A stretch of 64,000 bases of DNA, taken from positions 434,001-498,000 of the forward strand of contig CAVUOZ010000005.1 in assembly GCA_963743325.1 (NCBI GenBank), read 5' to 3'. This document shows, in pieces, positions 1-9,343 of the stretch. The notes below the pieces were generated by a model. It did no database searches and was not told the DNA's origin. It worked only from the letters and a program-made list of their open reading frames with translations. How positions within the stretch are numbered: position 1 is the stretch's first letter; each line of letters opens with the position of its first letter. Both the position numbers and the translations under genes were made by a program. Source of the DNA: DATFVA01 sp963743325 (lineage in GTDB: Bacteria; Bacteroidota; Ignavibacteria; Ignavibacteriales; Ignavibacteriaceae).

Positions 1-1
1 T

Positions 2-598
2 GAGGGTGAAATGGGTGATGCAACGATGGCTGTCCAGGCAAGGCTAATGTCACAAGCACTAAGAAAGTTAACAGGAGCAATTTCCAAATCAAAAACTGCC
101 GTTGTTTTTATAAACCAGTTAAGAAGTAAAATTGGTGTAATGTTCGGCAACCCCGAAACAACTACAGGCGGTAATGCGCTTAAGTTTTATGCGTCGGTGA
201 GACTGGATATAAGGAGAATTGCAGCCATAAAAGACGGAACCGAGGTTATAGGTAACAGGACAAAAGTAAAAATAGTGAAAAGTAAAGTCGCTCCGCCATT
301 CAAAGAAGTAGAGTTTGATATTCTATATAATGAAGGCATAAGCAAGACAGGAGATCTTCTTGATATGGCAACAAATATGGGAATAGTTAAAAAGAGCGGT
401 GCCTGGTTTACTTTTGATGAAGATAGGTTCCAGGGAAGAGAGCAGTTCAGACAGAAATTGATCGAAGCTCCCGATTTTTATAAGAAACTCGAAGACCAGG
501 TAAAGGAAAAGCTGAATATAAAACCAAAAAAAGAGGAAGATGAAACCGGCAATGGTAAAGATAAATCTTCAGGGAAAGAGAAAAAAACTACGAAATAA
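2..598 (+). CDS. recA: RecA recombinase, C-terminal part (5' end outside window)
   Basis: This is the C-terminal part of the RecA strand-exchange ATPase, which forms filaments on single-stranded DNA for homologous recombination and for triggering SOS. The reading frame is open from base 2, so the gene begins upstream of the window. The visible segment opens with the conserved EGEMGD and QARLMSQALRKL stretch, then has the Walker B-like VVFINQLRSKIGVMFG segment and the L2 loop region ETTTGGNALKFYASVRLDIRR. The C-terminal domain ends in a highly charged Lys/Glu-rich tail, as is usual for RecA. recX follows immediately, the classic arrangement for this pair. Identification is secure; only the N-terminal third is missing. 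Confidence 0.97.
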   Translation, partial: EGEMGDATMAVQARLMSQALRKLTGAISKSKTAVVFINQLRSKIGVMFGNPETTTGGNALKFYASVRLDIRRIAAIKDGTEVIGNRTKVKIVKSKVAPPFKEVEFDILYNEGISKTGDLLDMATNMGIVKKSGAWFTFDEDRFQGREQFRQKLIEAPDFYKKLEDQVKEKLNIKPKKEEDETGNGKDKSSGKEKKTTK

Positions 599-601
599 TT
601 G

Positions 602-1234
602 ATGAAGATAGAAAGAGTAGTTAAGAAAAACGAAGCGAATGTAATAATCTATTTTAATAACCAGGAAAAGCTCTTCCTTTCGCACGAAGTATTTTTACAA
701 AACCGTCTTAAAAAGGATATGGAAATATCCGAAGACGATTTTTCTTTTTTAATAAGGGAGAACCAGAAATATTTTATAAAAAAGAAGGCGTTTAATCTGC
801 TCGGCAGAAGGCTGCATGCTTATAATGAGCTAAAACTGAAACTCCTTCAGAAAAAATACGATAAAACCCTGATCCAGGAGGTGCTTGATCAATTAAAAGA
901 GAAAGGTTTCCTGGATGATTATCAGTTCGGGAAACAATATGCTGAAGAAAAGATCAGAATAAAGTCTTGGGGAAGAAATAAACTGAAGGCTGAGTTATTT
1001 AAGAAGGGAATATCCCCGGCTGTTATAGATAAAATACTAGGTGAGGAAGACTTGTCACCCGCTGAAAATGCTGCTGCACTTGCCGGGAAAAAGCTCAAGA
1101 TGTTATCAAAACGTAATTACGATAAACACGAATTATCGTCAAAGCTCTATACATATCTTTACTCAAAAGGATATGATTATGATACAATAAAGGAGGTTTT
1201 ATCAAGACTGGTGAACGACGAAGATTCTATTTGA
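602..1234 (+). CDS. recX: Regulatory protein RecX
   Basis: RecX binds the RecA filament and limits its extension. The protein of about 210 residues has the tandem three-helix repeats of the family, for example LGRRLHAYNELKLKLLQKKY, then LKEKGFLDDYQFGKQYAEEK and GRNKLKAELFKKGIS, followed by a C-terminal repeat with YSKGYDYDTIKEVL. It starts three bases after the recA stop; either the TTG at 599 or the ATG at 602 could be used and I chose the ATG. Its 3' end overlaps the convergent NUDIX gene by 8 bp. Co-transcription with recA is very likely from the spacing. Confidence 0.93.
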   Translation: MKIERVVKKNEANVIIYFNNQEKLFLSHEVFLQNRLKKDMEISEDDFSFLIRENQKYFIKKKAFNLLGRRLHAYNELKLKLLQKKYDKTLIQEVLDQLKEKGFLDDYQFGKQYAEEKIRIKSWGRNKLKAELFKKGISPAVIDKILGEEDLSPAENAAALAGKKLKMLSKRNYDKHELSSKLYTYLYSKGYDYDTIKEVLSRLVNDEDSI

Positions 1235-1637
1235 CCTTAGCCTGAAGAGAAGCAATCATACCGGGAATATCAGGAATAGTAACTTTTGAAGAGGCTTCTT
1301 CGGCATTGAACCATTTCCTTTTGCGTAATTCTTTTTCAGGGTAATCATCAAGAATTTTAATCACTTCCATAGAGAATATTTTCATATGAGTCAAGCCTAT
1401 ACCGGTATCCAATTCTACCATTCCAAGCTCATATGTCTCATTTGAACCTATGATACCGGCTTCTTCAAATGCTTCTTTCTTAGCTGATTCAAAAGGGGAG
1501 AGGTTAAATTCAACATACCCTTTCGGGATTATCCATTTCTGTCTTTTTATTGATGTTATTAGGAGTATTTCAAGAACCCCATTATTCACCCGGTAAGGAA
1601 TTACTCCGGATTGTTTAAAATTAAATTCCAGTTTCAA
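1227..1637 (-). CDS. NUDIX hydrolase
   Basis: This 136-residue protein belongs to the NUDIX pyrophosphohydrolase superfamily, which cleaves X-linked nucleoside diphosphates; the substrate is not predictable. The Nudix box is visible at about residues 39-61, with IPKGYVE leading into KKEAFEEAGI, so the metal-binding EAxEEAG core is intact. The first Glu of the canonical box is replaced by Leu (in the NLSPFES segment), a variant that also occurs in diphosphoinositol-phosphatase-like NUDIX proteins. The start is a TTG preceded by AGAGGA about seven bases upstream, with no ATG nearby in frame. It is convergent with recX. Confidence 0.85.
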   Translation of the reverse strand: MKLEFNFKQSGVIPYRVNNGVLEILLITSIKRQKWIIPKGYVEFNLSPFESAKKEAFEEAGIIGSNETYELGMVELDTGIGLTHMKIFSMEVIKILDDYPEKELRKRKWFNAEEASSKVTIPDIPGMIASLQAKVK

Positions 1638-1674
1638 TCGATATCCTCTGGATCAGATTTATACTATTAATCCT

Positions 1675-2919
1675 CTAACCGGGTAAAACATGGTTCTTGC
1701 CAATGACTACGATTCCGCTTTCGGTCACAGTAAATTTCTTTTTATCTCCATCGAGATCAAAACCAATTTCATATCCTTCAGGGACATTCACATTTTTATC
1801 GATAATAGCTCTGCGTATCCTTGCATGCCTTCCGATATTACAATTGTTCATTATAATTGAATCAGTAATATACGTGTAGCTGTTTACTCTCACATTTGGT
1901 CCCAGCAGCGATCTTTCTACCAATCCTCCTGATACGATTGAGCCGTCGCATATTAAAGAGTTTAAGGTTCTTCCCACGCGTTCCCCTTCGTGAGATACTG
2001 TCTTAGCAGGCGGGAACTGGTACTGGTAAGTTCTCATCGGCCAGCTCTGGTCATACATATTAAACTCCGGAGTGATACTGATTAAATCCATACTCGCTTC
2101 AAAATAACTGTCGATAGTGCCGATATCTTTCCAGTAGGGTTTTTCTTTTTTATTTTCATCATGAAATCCGTACGCAAGAACATCCAGATCTGATTTAACC
2201 ATATAAGGAATAACATCATGACCAAAATCATTATTTTTGATCCTTTTGTTCTCCATTTCAATCAGTATTTCACGAAGAATATCCGCATTAAATACATAGA
2301 TTCCCATATTGATAAATGAGAATCCCGGTTTATCGGGAATTTCAGGTGGTTTGGGAGGTTTTTCTATAAATGACTGCACATGATAATTTTCATCAACGCC
2401 TACTATTCCAAATCTGTGGGCTTCATCTTTTGAGATATCAATACAGGCAATGGACATTGCCGCCTTGGTATCAACATGGTACTGCAGCATTTTCAGGTAA
2501 TCCATTTTATAGATATGGTCACCGCTGAGCACCAGAACCCACTTTGCCCTCTTGTCGGCAGAGAATAGATTCATATTTTGATATATTGCATTGGCAGTTC
2601 CAAGGTACCAGTCGTTATTCAGTTTTCTTTGAGGTGGTACATTATAAATGAATTCGCCAAGTTCAGGATTAAAAATACTCCAGGCTTCATACAAATGCTG
2701 ATTCAGTGAATCGGACTTATACTGGGTCAGTACATAGATCCTGCGGAGACCCGAATTAAGGCAGTTCGAAAGAGCAAAATCAATTATCCTATATTTTCCG
2801 CCGAATGGTACTGCAGGTTTGCTTCTTGGCTGAGTTAATGGGAAAAGCCTTTCCCCCTGTCCTCCTGCGAGCAGCATTGTTATTGTATCGCGAAGAATAG
2901 ACGATCCGGGAAATGTCAT
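1675..2919 (-). CDS. glgC: Glucose-1-phosphate adenylyltransferase (ADP-glucose pyrophosphorylase)
   Basis: GlgC makes ADP-glucose from glucose-1-phosphate and ATP, the committed step of bacterial glycogen synthesis. The 414-residue protein has the usual length. It has the N-terminal nucleotide-binding and regulatory region (LLAGGQGERLFPLT, then RSKPAVPFGGKYRIIDFALS), the GTANAIYQN segment, the catalytic SGDHIYKMDY motif and the glucose-1-phosphate-binding FIEKP segment. A C-terminal left-handed beta-helix follows (NSYTYITDSIIMNNCNIG). The gene stands alone on the minus strand and is divergent from the M1 peptidase gene across about 180 bp. No other glycogen gene is in the window. Confidence 0.96.
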   Translation of the reverse strand: MTFPGSSILRDTITMLLAGGQGERLFPLTQPRSKPAVPFGGKYRIIDFALSNCLNSGLRRIYVLTQYKSDSLNQHLYEAWSIFNPELGEFIYNVPPQRKLNNDWYLGTANAIYQNMNLFSADKRAKWVLVLSGDHIYKMDYLKMLQYHVDTKAAMSIACIDISKDEAHRFGIVGVDENYHVQSFIEKPPKPPEIPDKPGFSFINMGIYVFNADILREILIEMENKRIKNNDFGHDVIPYMVKSDLDVLAYGFHDENKKEKPYWKDIGTIDSYFEASMDLISITPEFNMYDQSWPMRTYQYQFPPAKTVSHEGERVGRTLNSLICDGSIVSGGLVERSLLGPNVRVNSYTYITDSIIMNNCNIGRHARIRRAIIDKNVNVPEGYEIGFDLDGDKKKFTVTESGIVVIGKNHVLPG

Positions 2920-3096
2920 ATAATATTATCCCTCATATTTTACTTTGTATAAGCATTTAATATATCCAAATATGATTTGATTGGCAATTGGTGAAATTGT
3001 TAATTTTATTTATCTATAATTATATTACTAGTTATGTTAGACAAAACACTTTTATTGACCTCTGTAAATGCTGTTCAGATAAACAGATCGGGACGA

Positions 3097-4809
3097 ATGA
3101 ACACAGGAACGAAAATCATTTCAGCGGCTCTTTTCATTATATTCTTTGTTACCGGCTGGTATTTTGGTCTCACCCCTATTCAGCAGGGGATCAGGGCATC
3201 CATAGAAAACAGCACTAAAATAAAGAACAACCTTACAAGTATGCTTTCTGTATCTGTCCCTGCCGGGTATATTTCAGATTCCCAGTACAAAATGGATATC
3301 CTGCATTATGATATAAATCTGGATCTTCACTCGGAAGAACAGATGCTAAAAGGTCGGGTAGTCTTAACGGGAACTTTGAAGGATAAAAGCCTGAATGAGA
3401 TAGATCTGAACTTTCATGATAACATGAAAATCTCGGCATTACTGGTTGATGGTAAATCCTCTGAGTATGAAAACAGCGGATCGCAATTAAAGATCAGGCC
3501 GGGAACCAATTTACCTGACACCTTCAACATTGAAATAAATTATGAAGGGAAACCCGAAAGGGAAGGATTCGGTTCCTTTACTTTTGGGAAAAAATACGGC
3601 CACTGGGTGGTATATAATCTAAGCGAACCCAATTATGCATCGACGTGGTTCCCCTGCAATGATATGCCGTCTGATAAGGCTCTGCTGGATATCTATCTGA
3701 CCAATGATACCAGTTATGTTTCAGCATCCAATGGAATTCTGGTTGATAAAACAACAGAAGGCGCCAGAAGAACCTACCATTGGAAAACTCTTTACCCGAT
3801 TTCAACATACCTGATCTGTTTGTACTCTTCGGTATATTCGAATTTTTCGGATACATATATTTCCCAGGATAAACAGGATACAATGCCCGTTGAGTATTAT
3901 GCATTTCCTGAAGATGAAGAAAATGCTAAAGTAGACTACGGCGGACATGTCGGGATGATTGATTTCTTTGCAAAAACTTTCGGCGAATATCCTTTTATTA
4001 AAGAAAAATACGGTGTGGCTGAATTTCTCTGGCAGATCGGGGCAATGGAACACCAGACGTTAACGGGAATCGGCTCTAATTTTGTAAGCGGAAAAAGATT
4101 CTTTACAGATGTATATGTTCATGAGCTGGCACATCAATGGTTCGGGGATGCCGTGGGACCTGAAACGTGGAAAGATGTCTGGCTCAATGAGGGTTTCGCC
4201 TCGTACTGCGAGGCTTTATATGTGGAACATCTTGCCGGAGCAAAAGCTTTACGTTCCTCAATGATGAGTAAATTTGATGAAAATTTTTCAGGGACTGTTT
4301 ATGATCCGGGAAATGACCTGTTCAGCTCCCTGGTATATGATAAAGGTGCGTGGGTTCTGAATATGCTTCGCTGGGAAATAGGGGATGATGCTTTCTTTAA
4401 CAGTCTCCGGAACTATTATGAAAAATATAAATATATGAATGCTTCAACGGAAGACTTTAAAAAGGTATGCGAAGTGACCTCTGGTAAAAACCTGGACCAG
4501 TTCTTTAAGCAGTGGATATACGATGGAAATAATGTTCCCCGGGTGGATTACCACTGGAAGCAGAATCAGGAATCCGGAGCCTATGATGTTACTCTTGATC
4601 TTAAGCAGGTTGAAAAGGGGTATTCAGATTATGATTTGCCGATTGAATTCTTATTTAAATCAGAAAGCGGTAAAACAAAAATTGAAAAATTCAGGTTGAA
4701 TAAAAATAACCAGGAATTTCACCTTAAGCTGGATTTTGCGCCGATTGAGGTTATTCCTGATCCAGAGAACAGGCTTCTGGCCTACTTCAGCTTAACAAAT
4801 AGTGACTAA
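3097..4809 (+). CDS. M1 family metallopeptidase (membrane-anchored aminopeptidase)
   Basis: This zinc aminopeptidase of family M1 has about 570 residues from the ATG at 3097; an upstream ATG at 3034 would add 21 residues. A single hydrophobic segment near the N-terminus (SAALFIIFFVTGWYFG) indicates a signal anchor, placing the enzyme in the periplasm. The HELAHQWFG zinc site is followed 18 residues later by the third ligand in WLNEGFASY. The substrate-recognition motif reads GAMEHQT instead of GAMEN, a variant found in many Bacteroidota M1 enzymes. The C-terminal ERAP1-like domain of long M1 peptidases is absent. Specificity is unknown. Confidence 0.93.
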   Translation: MNTGTKIISAALFIIFFVTGWYFGLTPIQQGIRASIENSTKIKNNLTSMLSVSVPAGYISDSQYKMDILHYDINLDLHSEEQMLKGRVVLTGTLKDKSLNEIDLNFHDNMKISALLVDGKSSEYENSGSQLKIRPGTNLPDTFNIEINYEGKPEREGFGSFTFGKKYGHWVVYNLSEPNYASTWFPCNDMPSDKALLDIYLTNDTSYVSASNGILVDKTTEGARRTYHWKTLYPISTYLICLYSSVYSNFSDTYISQDKQDTMPVEYYAFPEDEENAKVDYGGHVGMIDFFAKTFGEYPFIKEKYGVAEFLWQIGAMEHQTLTGIGSNFVSGKRFFTDVYVHELAHQWFGDAVGPETWKDVWLNEGFASYCEALYVEHLAGAKALRSSMMSKFDENFSGTVYDPGNDLFSSLVYDKGAWVLNMLRWEIGDDAFFNSLRNYYEKYKYMNASTEDFKKVCEVTSGKNLDQFFKQWIYDGNNVPRVDYHWKQNQESGAYDVTLDLKQVEKGYSDYDLPIEFLFKSESGKTKIEKFRLNKNNQEFHLKLDFAPIEVIPDPENRLLAYFSLTNSD

Positions 4810-4870
4810 ATTTGGTTTTTATTTTCAAAATACCATTCTGTAAATTTATGAATAATCATTACTCTTATTT

Positions 4871-5596
4871 GTGAAAGACGCATACTTCTTCATATCTGAT
4901 ATTCACCTCGGACTCAGGACCAGGGAGATTGAAAGTAAAAAAGAACGTCTTCTCGTCAGGTTCCTGGAATTTGCGAAAAGTGAAGCTGCTGAACTCTTTA
5001 TCGTTGGTGATCTTTTCGATTACTGGTTCGAGTACAAAAAGGTTTATCAGAAAGGTTATTTCAGGACTTTAACGGCTTTGCAGGATATCACTGAAGCAGG
5101 TATTAAAGTTCATTATTTTATAGGCAACCACGATTTTATGCACGGCGATTTTTTCGAAAAGGAAATCGGTGCAAAGTTGTACGATGATCCTATTGAAAGA
5201 ATGTTGCATGGTAAAAAGTTTTTTATTGGCCACGGCGATGGGTTAGTAAAAAATGATACTGGCTATAATATTCTCAAGAAAATATTACGGAACAAAATGC
5301 TGCAGACATTGTATTCATGGGTTCATCCCGATATAGGTATTGCTATAGCAAGCGGAACCAGTAAATCCAGCCGTGAATACACTTCTAAAAAGAATTACGG
5401 CGAAATTGACGGATTATTTGAAGCTGCCCGTAATAAAATAGATAACGGATTTGATTATGTGGTATTCGGGCATTTGCACGAGAGACAGTTTGAAAAATAT
5501 AAAAATGGAATATATATCAATTTAGGTTCCTGGCTTGATGCGCCTTGTTACGGAGTATTTCGCGGCGATAAATTTGAAATTGTAGACTGGAAATAA
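4871..5596 (+). CDS. lpxH: UDP-2,3-diacylglucosamine diphosphatase (LpxH family)
   Basis: This calcineurin-like metallophosphoesterase of 241 residues has the metal-binding motifs of LpxH in order: SDIHLG near residue 10, GDLFDYW near 46, GNHDF near 84, GHGDG near 117 and GHLHERQ near 200. LpxH hydrolyses UDP-2,3-diacylglucosamine to lipid X in lipid A synthesis at the inner membrane. The start is a GTG. The PBP gene begins one base after its stop codon, so the two are probably co-transcribed as an envelope-biogenesis pair. The family is certain; exact function is likely but shared with some related phosphoesterases. Confidence 0.85.
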   Translation: MKDAYFFISDIHLGLRTREIESKKERLLVRFLEFAKSEAAELFIVGDLFDYWFEYKKVYQKGYFRTLTALQDITEAGIKVHYFIGNHDFMHGDFFEKEIGAKLYDDPIERMLHGKKFFIGHGDGLVKNDTGYNILKKILRNKMLQTLYSWVHPDIGIAIASGTSKSSREYTSKKNYGEIDGLFEAARNKIDNGFDYVVFGHLHERQFEKYKNGIYINLGSWLDAPCYGVFRGDKFEIVDWK

Positions 5597-5597
5597 A

Positions 5598-7879
5598 ATG
5601 GCAAAAAAAAATTATTCAGATTCGGATATGAAAAAATACTTCAGCGATCCGAAATACCGTACTAAAAAACGAAAAAGTAATCCGGATGCAGGAAGAAACA
5701 GGCTGATTGCAGCTGGAATTATCTTTACTCTCTTTCTTGCTTTTGCAATATTCATTTTCAGCGGACTTCCTTCACTCGAAGAACTTGAAAATCCGAAACC
5801 GGTACTTGCAAGCAAAGTGTATTCTGTTGATGGCGAAGTGCTGGGTCAGTTCTTTATTGAGAACAGGATAGAGACAGATATTGACAGTATTCCAAAACCT
5901 TTGATACAAGCGCTAATAGCTACAGAAGACAGAAGATTTTATGTTCACTGGGGAGTCGACCTCTCACGTTTTGCAAAAGCTATGGTGAAAAATGTTTTCA
6001 CTTTCTCACGTGAAGGAGCAAGCACTATAACCCAGCAGCTCGCCAAGAATCTCTATAAACTGAAAACCCGGAATGAGAATATTTTCGAAACGGGTGTGCG
6101 AAAAATAAGAGAATGGATAACGGCAATTCAGATTGAAAAAACTTACACGAAAAATGAAATACTGGAACTATACCTTAATGTTTCATACTTCGGAAGGGGA
6201 GCATATGGTATTGAATCTGCAGCACAGGAATATTTTGGGAAGGATGCTTCCGAACTTACGATTCCTGAAGCTTCACTATTTGTTGCACTGCTGAAGTCTT
6301 CAGCCAATTATGATCCCTTAACACATTATGACAATGCACTCGCCCGGAGAAACCTTGTGATGTCAAATATGGTAGATGTCGGATATTTAAGTGAAGAAAA
6401 ATACCAGGAGCTTAAACAGCAGCCTATTGTTCTGACAACCGAAAGGGTAGGTGGTGTAAAATCCGTCGCTCCTCATTTTATGGAATATGTGAGACAGCAG
6501 ATGACGGCAATGGCAACTAAATACGGGTATGATCTTTACAGGGATGGATTGAATATCTATACCACCGTTGATATGAGAATGCAGAAAATAGCCAATTCCG
6601 CCTGTGAAAAACATCTTGCCGATTACCAGAAGCTGTTTGATAAGAACTGGAACTGGAGCCGAAACAAAAGTCTGCTTGCAAGTCTATTGACGATGCGATT
6701 AAGGATACCCCCGAATACAGAAAAGCAGCATCGAAGGAACAGCGGGCAGCTATTTATAACAGCTTGAAAAGCAGTGAATCTTTTATTGACTCAGTAAAAA
6801 AAGATGCAACAAAAATTCAAGTGGGTTTTGTTGTTATCGATCCGAAAAACGGTCAAATCCGTGCAATGGTTGGTGGAGAAAACCAGATTTTTGGCAGAGG
6901 ATTTAATCATGTTACCGGGATAAAGAGGCAGCCGGGTTCAGCATTCAAACCTTTTGTTTATACCACTGCAATCGATAACGGTTATTTTCCTGCCTATACA
7001 TTACTCAATCAAAAATTTGATTATAAAGGATGGTCGCCGGACAATGCCGGAGATGAATATGGCGGGTATATGACACTCAGAGATGCCCTGGCAAATTCTG
7101 TTAATGTCATTGCGGGCAGAATGACAATTAGTGATATTGCACCGCCTGCACAGGTTGTTAAATTTGCTCATAAGATGGGAATTGAATCAGATTTAAGTCC
7201 TTATCCCTCTATCGCTCTTGGCACGTCTGAAGTTTCCCCGCTTGAGCTTACCTCTGCATTCGGTACACTGGAAAATAAAGGTGTACATGTTGAACCCATC
7301 TCAATTTTGAGGATTGAAGATCAAAATGGAATTTTAATTGACGAATTTACTCCTGAATATACTGAGGCTATTTCGCCCCAGACGGCTTCAATAATTACCG
7401 ATATGATGCAGGATGTAGCTAATTATGGAACAGGTGCAGGGTTGAGAAGATATTTTCAGTATCCCGCTGCAGGAAAAACAGGTACCACACAGGAATTTTC
7501 AGATGCATGGTTTGTTGGATTTACACCGCAATTAGTAGCTGGTGCCTGGGTAGGTTTCGATGATCATAGGGTAAAGTTTACAAACTGGTACGGTCAGGGT
7601 GCCAAGGCTGCCCTGCCTATCTGGGCAATGTTTATGGAAGATGCCTATAAGAAGCTTAACCTTCCTCTGAAGTATTTTGAACTGGCACCGGGAATCGTCT
7701 CAATGGAATTTTGTAAGTCAACTATGGACCTGGGTGATACAAGGCTTGCAACTTCAGGCTGTCCCGAAGTGTATACAGATATTATTAATCAGAAGAATCT
7801 CCCCCCTAACTGTGAAATACACTCGGGAGGAGGCAGGATTAAGAAAGAGGAAGATAAGAGGGGGGATACGGGTTGGTAG
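5598..7879 (+). pseudogene. Class A penicillin-binding protein, PBP1A type, interrupted by one frameshift
   Basis: The two frames 5598-6767 and 6764-7879 together encode one bifunctional peptidoglycan glycosyltransferase/transpeptidase of about 760 residues. The first holds a cytoplasmic basic head, one membrane segment (AAGIIFTLFLAFAIFIF) and the GT51 domain with EDRRFYVHWGVD and STITQQLAKNLY. The second holds the transpeptidase with PGSAFKP (SxxK), NSVNVI (SxN) and GKTGTTQ (KTG). Adding one A near base 6680 would join the frames smoothly through residues reading LLAKSIDDAIKDTPEYR. No canonical slippery heptamer is present. The protein is therefore either inactivated by a one-base deletion or intact with a sequencing error. 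The last 17 residues are encoded in purine-rich DNA and may be aberrant. Confidence 0.9.
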
Positions 7880-8277
7880 GGTAGTGGACAGTAGGCAGGA
7901 GGAGACTTAGAGACAGAGGGACTGAGAGGGGGATAACAGATAAAGGAAGATGTGGGTAAGAAATCAGTTTCAATAGGAAAGCAAGCAACAGGGAGTAGGC
8001 AATAAGCAGTAGGCAAACGGGCAGCGAATAGGTATGAGACTGAGTGACTCAGAGGCTGAGAGAGGGTTGTGAGGATGAAAAGTGAAACTACAAATAACAA
8101 AAAACAAAGAACAAACCACAGACAACAAAGGAAAAAGTTAGGAATAATTTATTGTTAATTGTAAATTTGAAGAGTTAATTTGAAAATGTAGAGAACGAAA
8201 AAGGAAACATTATTTCTTAACTCACATATTCCATTTTAATCGTTCATTGATAATTTTGCATTTTTAATTTATTGATT
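7880..8277. repeat. Purine-biased intergenic tract with short degenerate repeats
   Basis: This 398-bp stretch contains no gene. From about 7830 to 8110 the plus strand is strongly enriched in A and G, with degenerate repeats of words such as GTAGGCA and AAGCAGTAGG near 8000-8020 and AACAAA/ACAAAG words near 8095-8125. The rest, up to the tRNA, is AT-rich and probably holds the tRNA promoter. Similar low-complexity words recur in other intergenic gaps of the window. Confidence 0.6.
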
Positions 8278-8364
8278 GCCCGGATGGCGGAATTGGTAGA
8301 CGCGCTAGGTTCAGGGTCTAGTGGGAGTACTCCCGTACAGGTTCAAGTCCTGCTCCGGGTACCA
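8278..8364 (+). tRNA. tRNA-Leu (anticodon CAG)
   Basis: A class II tRNA of 87 nt including an encoded CCA. The acceptor arm GCCCGGA pairs with TCCGGGT, with a G:U first pair. The anticodon arm is CTAGG-TTCAGGG-TCTAG, giving anticodon CAG. The long variable arm has GGGAGTACTCCC, and the T loop is GTTCAAGTC. A rho-independent terminator follows. A truncated integrase gene lies 175 bp downstream, in the usual position for tRNA-targeted integration. Confidence 0.95.
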
Positions 8365-8378
8365 TATAAAATAGAAGT

Positions 8379-8415
8379 AAAGCTGCGAATTTGAATAGAA
8401 TTAGCAGCTTTTTTT
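8379..8415 (+). terminator. Rho-independent terminator of tRNA-Leu
   Basis: The stem AAAGCTGC/GCAGCTTT encloses a 17-base loop and runs into seven T residues, 14 bp after the tRNA CCA. Confidence 0.8.
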
Positions 8416-8538
8416 ATTAATAACAATTGCACTTCGAATAACTTCAAAAGCTGCTATTATTAAATTTCACTGATTCTCACATTACAAATGACATTACAAA
8501 ATTTTTTATGGTGATTTGCTTCGAGGGGAGTAAATCGT

Positions 8539-8760
8539 ATGTACTTATTAAAGAGGAATAAAATATTCCATCTTTTTTATAAGGGTGACGCTGGTAAGCT
8601 GCATAGCGTATCCACTAAATGTCCGAAGAAAGGAGAAGCAAATAAATTCGCAGTACACTACCTTCAGCATCTGAAAGAGAGTACAAAAAAGAAAACCATT
8701 CTTACGTGTGGCGAATTTAATACCTTCTATAAAACATATGCCCGCTACATATATGAGTAG
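8539..8760 (+). pseudogene. Truncated tyrosine recombinase (integrase), N-terminal part only
   Basis: This 73-residue frame resembles the N-terminal arm-type DNA-binding and SAM-like region of phage/ICE tyrosine recombinases of Bacteroidota. It begins MYLLKRNKIFHLFYK, continues with SVSTKC and EANKFAVHYL, and ends at KTYARYIY, where the core-binding domain normally starts. It has a strong ribosome-binding site (GAGGGGAG, about eight bases before the ATG). The catalytic domain is absent; the following 150 bp look like degenerate remains with several stops. Together with the adjacent tRNA-Leu this suggests a decayed integrative element. The assignment rests on pattern recognition of the N-terminal region. 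Confidence 0.6.
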
Positions 8761-9343
8761 GATATTACGGGTTGATCATTGTGTATAATTTTCTGAAATT
8801 GTTTGTATGAAATATAAAGTTACGCTGTTTCACCATTGGCCGCAATTTCATCGAGAATTTTGTAAATATCCTTGTTTGAATAACTCTGAATTATTTTTTA
8901 GATTATTAAATAAAATGAAAAGCAACATAAATTTTGGAAGACCAGAAGATATATAACAACGATTTCAGTACCGATCTTTATCAAAAGCATGTATCTACTT
9001 TTAAAAATTTTATTTACGAGGAACGGTGTATTGCATACTCCACTGAGCAAGGATTATTTTCCGGAAGGAATATCTCGGGCGATTTAACATATTTAACCAT
9101 TTTTAATCCAAATTCACCAACCAAATATTAAAGATTACAGGTTTTGACAAATTAATTTTTATGAGACCAGGTCGATTCCCCAAATATTATCGGTATAGTA
9201 AGAATAATTTTATAGATGATAGTTAATATTTTTATCAAGGCAATTAGAATTATTGACGTAGGTAGCAAAGAAGATATTCTCAAATATGTTTTTATTTGGA
9301 GTATCGGGAAAACATAAACTAATATTCATTTCATTTTCATCAT
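8761..9343. other. AT-rich accessory gap with decayed frames
   Basis: This 583-bp stretch has no gene I can name. It starts with what may be remains of the integrase (short frames broken by stops) and includes a 65-codon TTG-initiated frame at 8934-9131 with no recognisable domain. Its base composition is more AT-rich than the flanking core genes. I see no clear attachment-site repeat of the tRNA-Leu 3' end. Confidence 0.4.
8934..9131 (+). CDS. Doubtful small open frame, unrecognised
   Basis: A 65-codon frame opened by TTG, encoding a polar peptide (for example NNDFSTDLYQKHVSTF and EQGLFSGRNIS). I do not recognise it and it lacks a good ribosome-binding site. Given the decayed surroundings it is more likely a gene fragment than a functional gene. 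Confidence 0.2.
   Translation: MEDQKIYNNDFSTDLYQKHVSTFKNFIYEERCIAYSTEQGLFSGRNISGDLTYLTIFNPNSPTKY

Noticed and set aside
6655..6690. Programmed -1 frameshift site in the PBP gene
   Set aside because: No X XXY YYZ heptamer in the needed phase, no downstream stem-loop of note, and the protein needs both halves; a lost base explains the pattern better.
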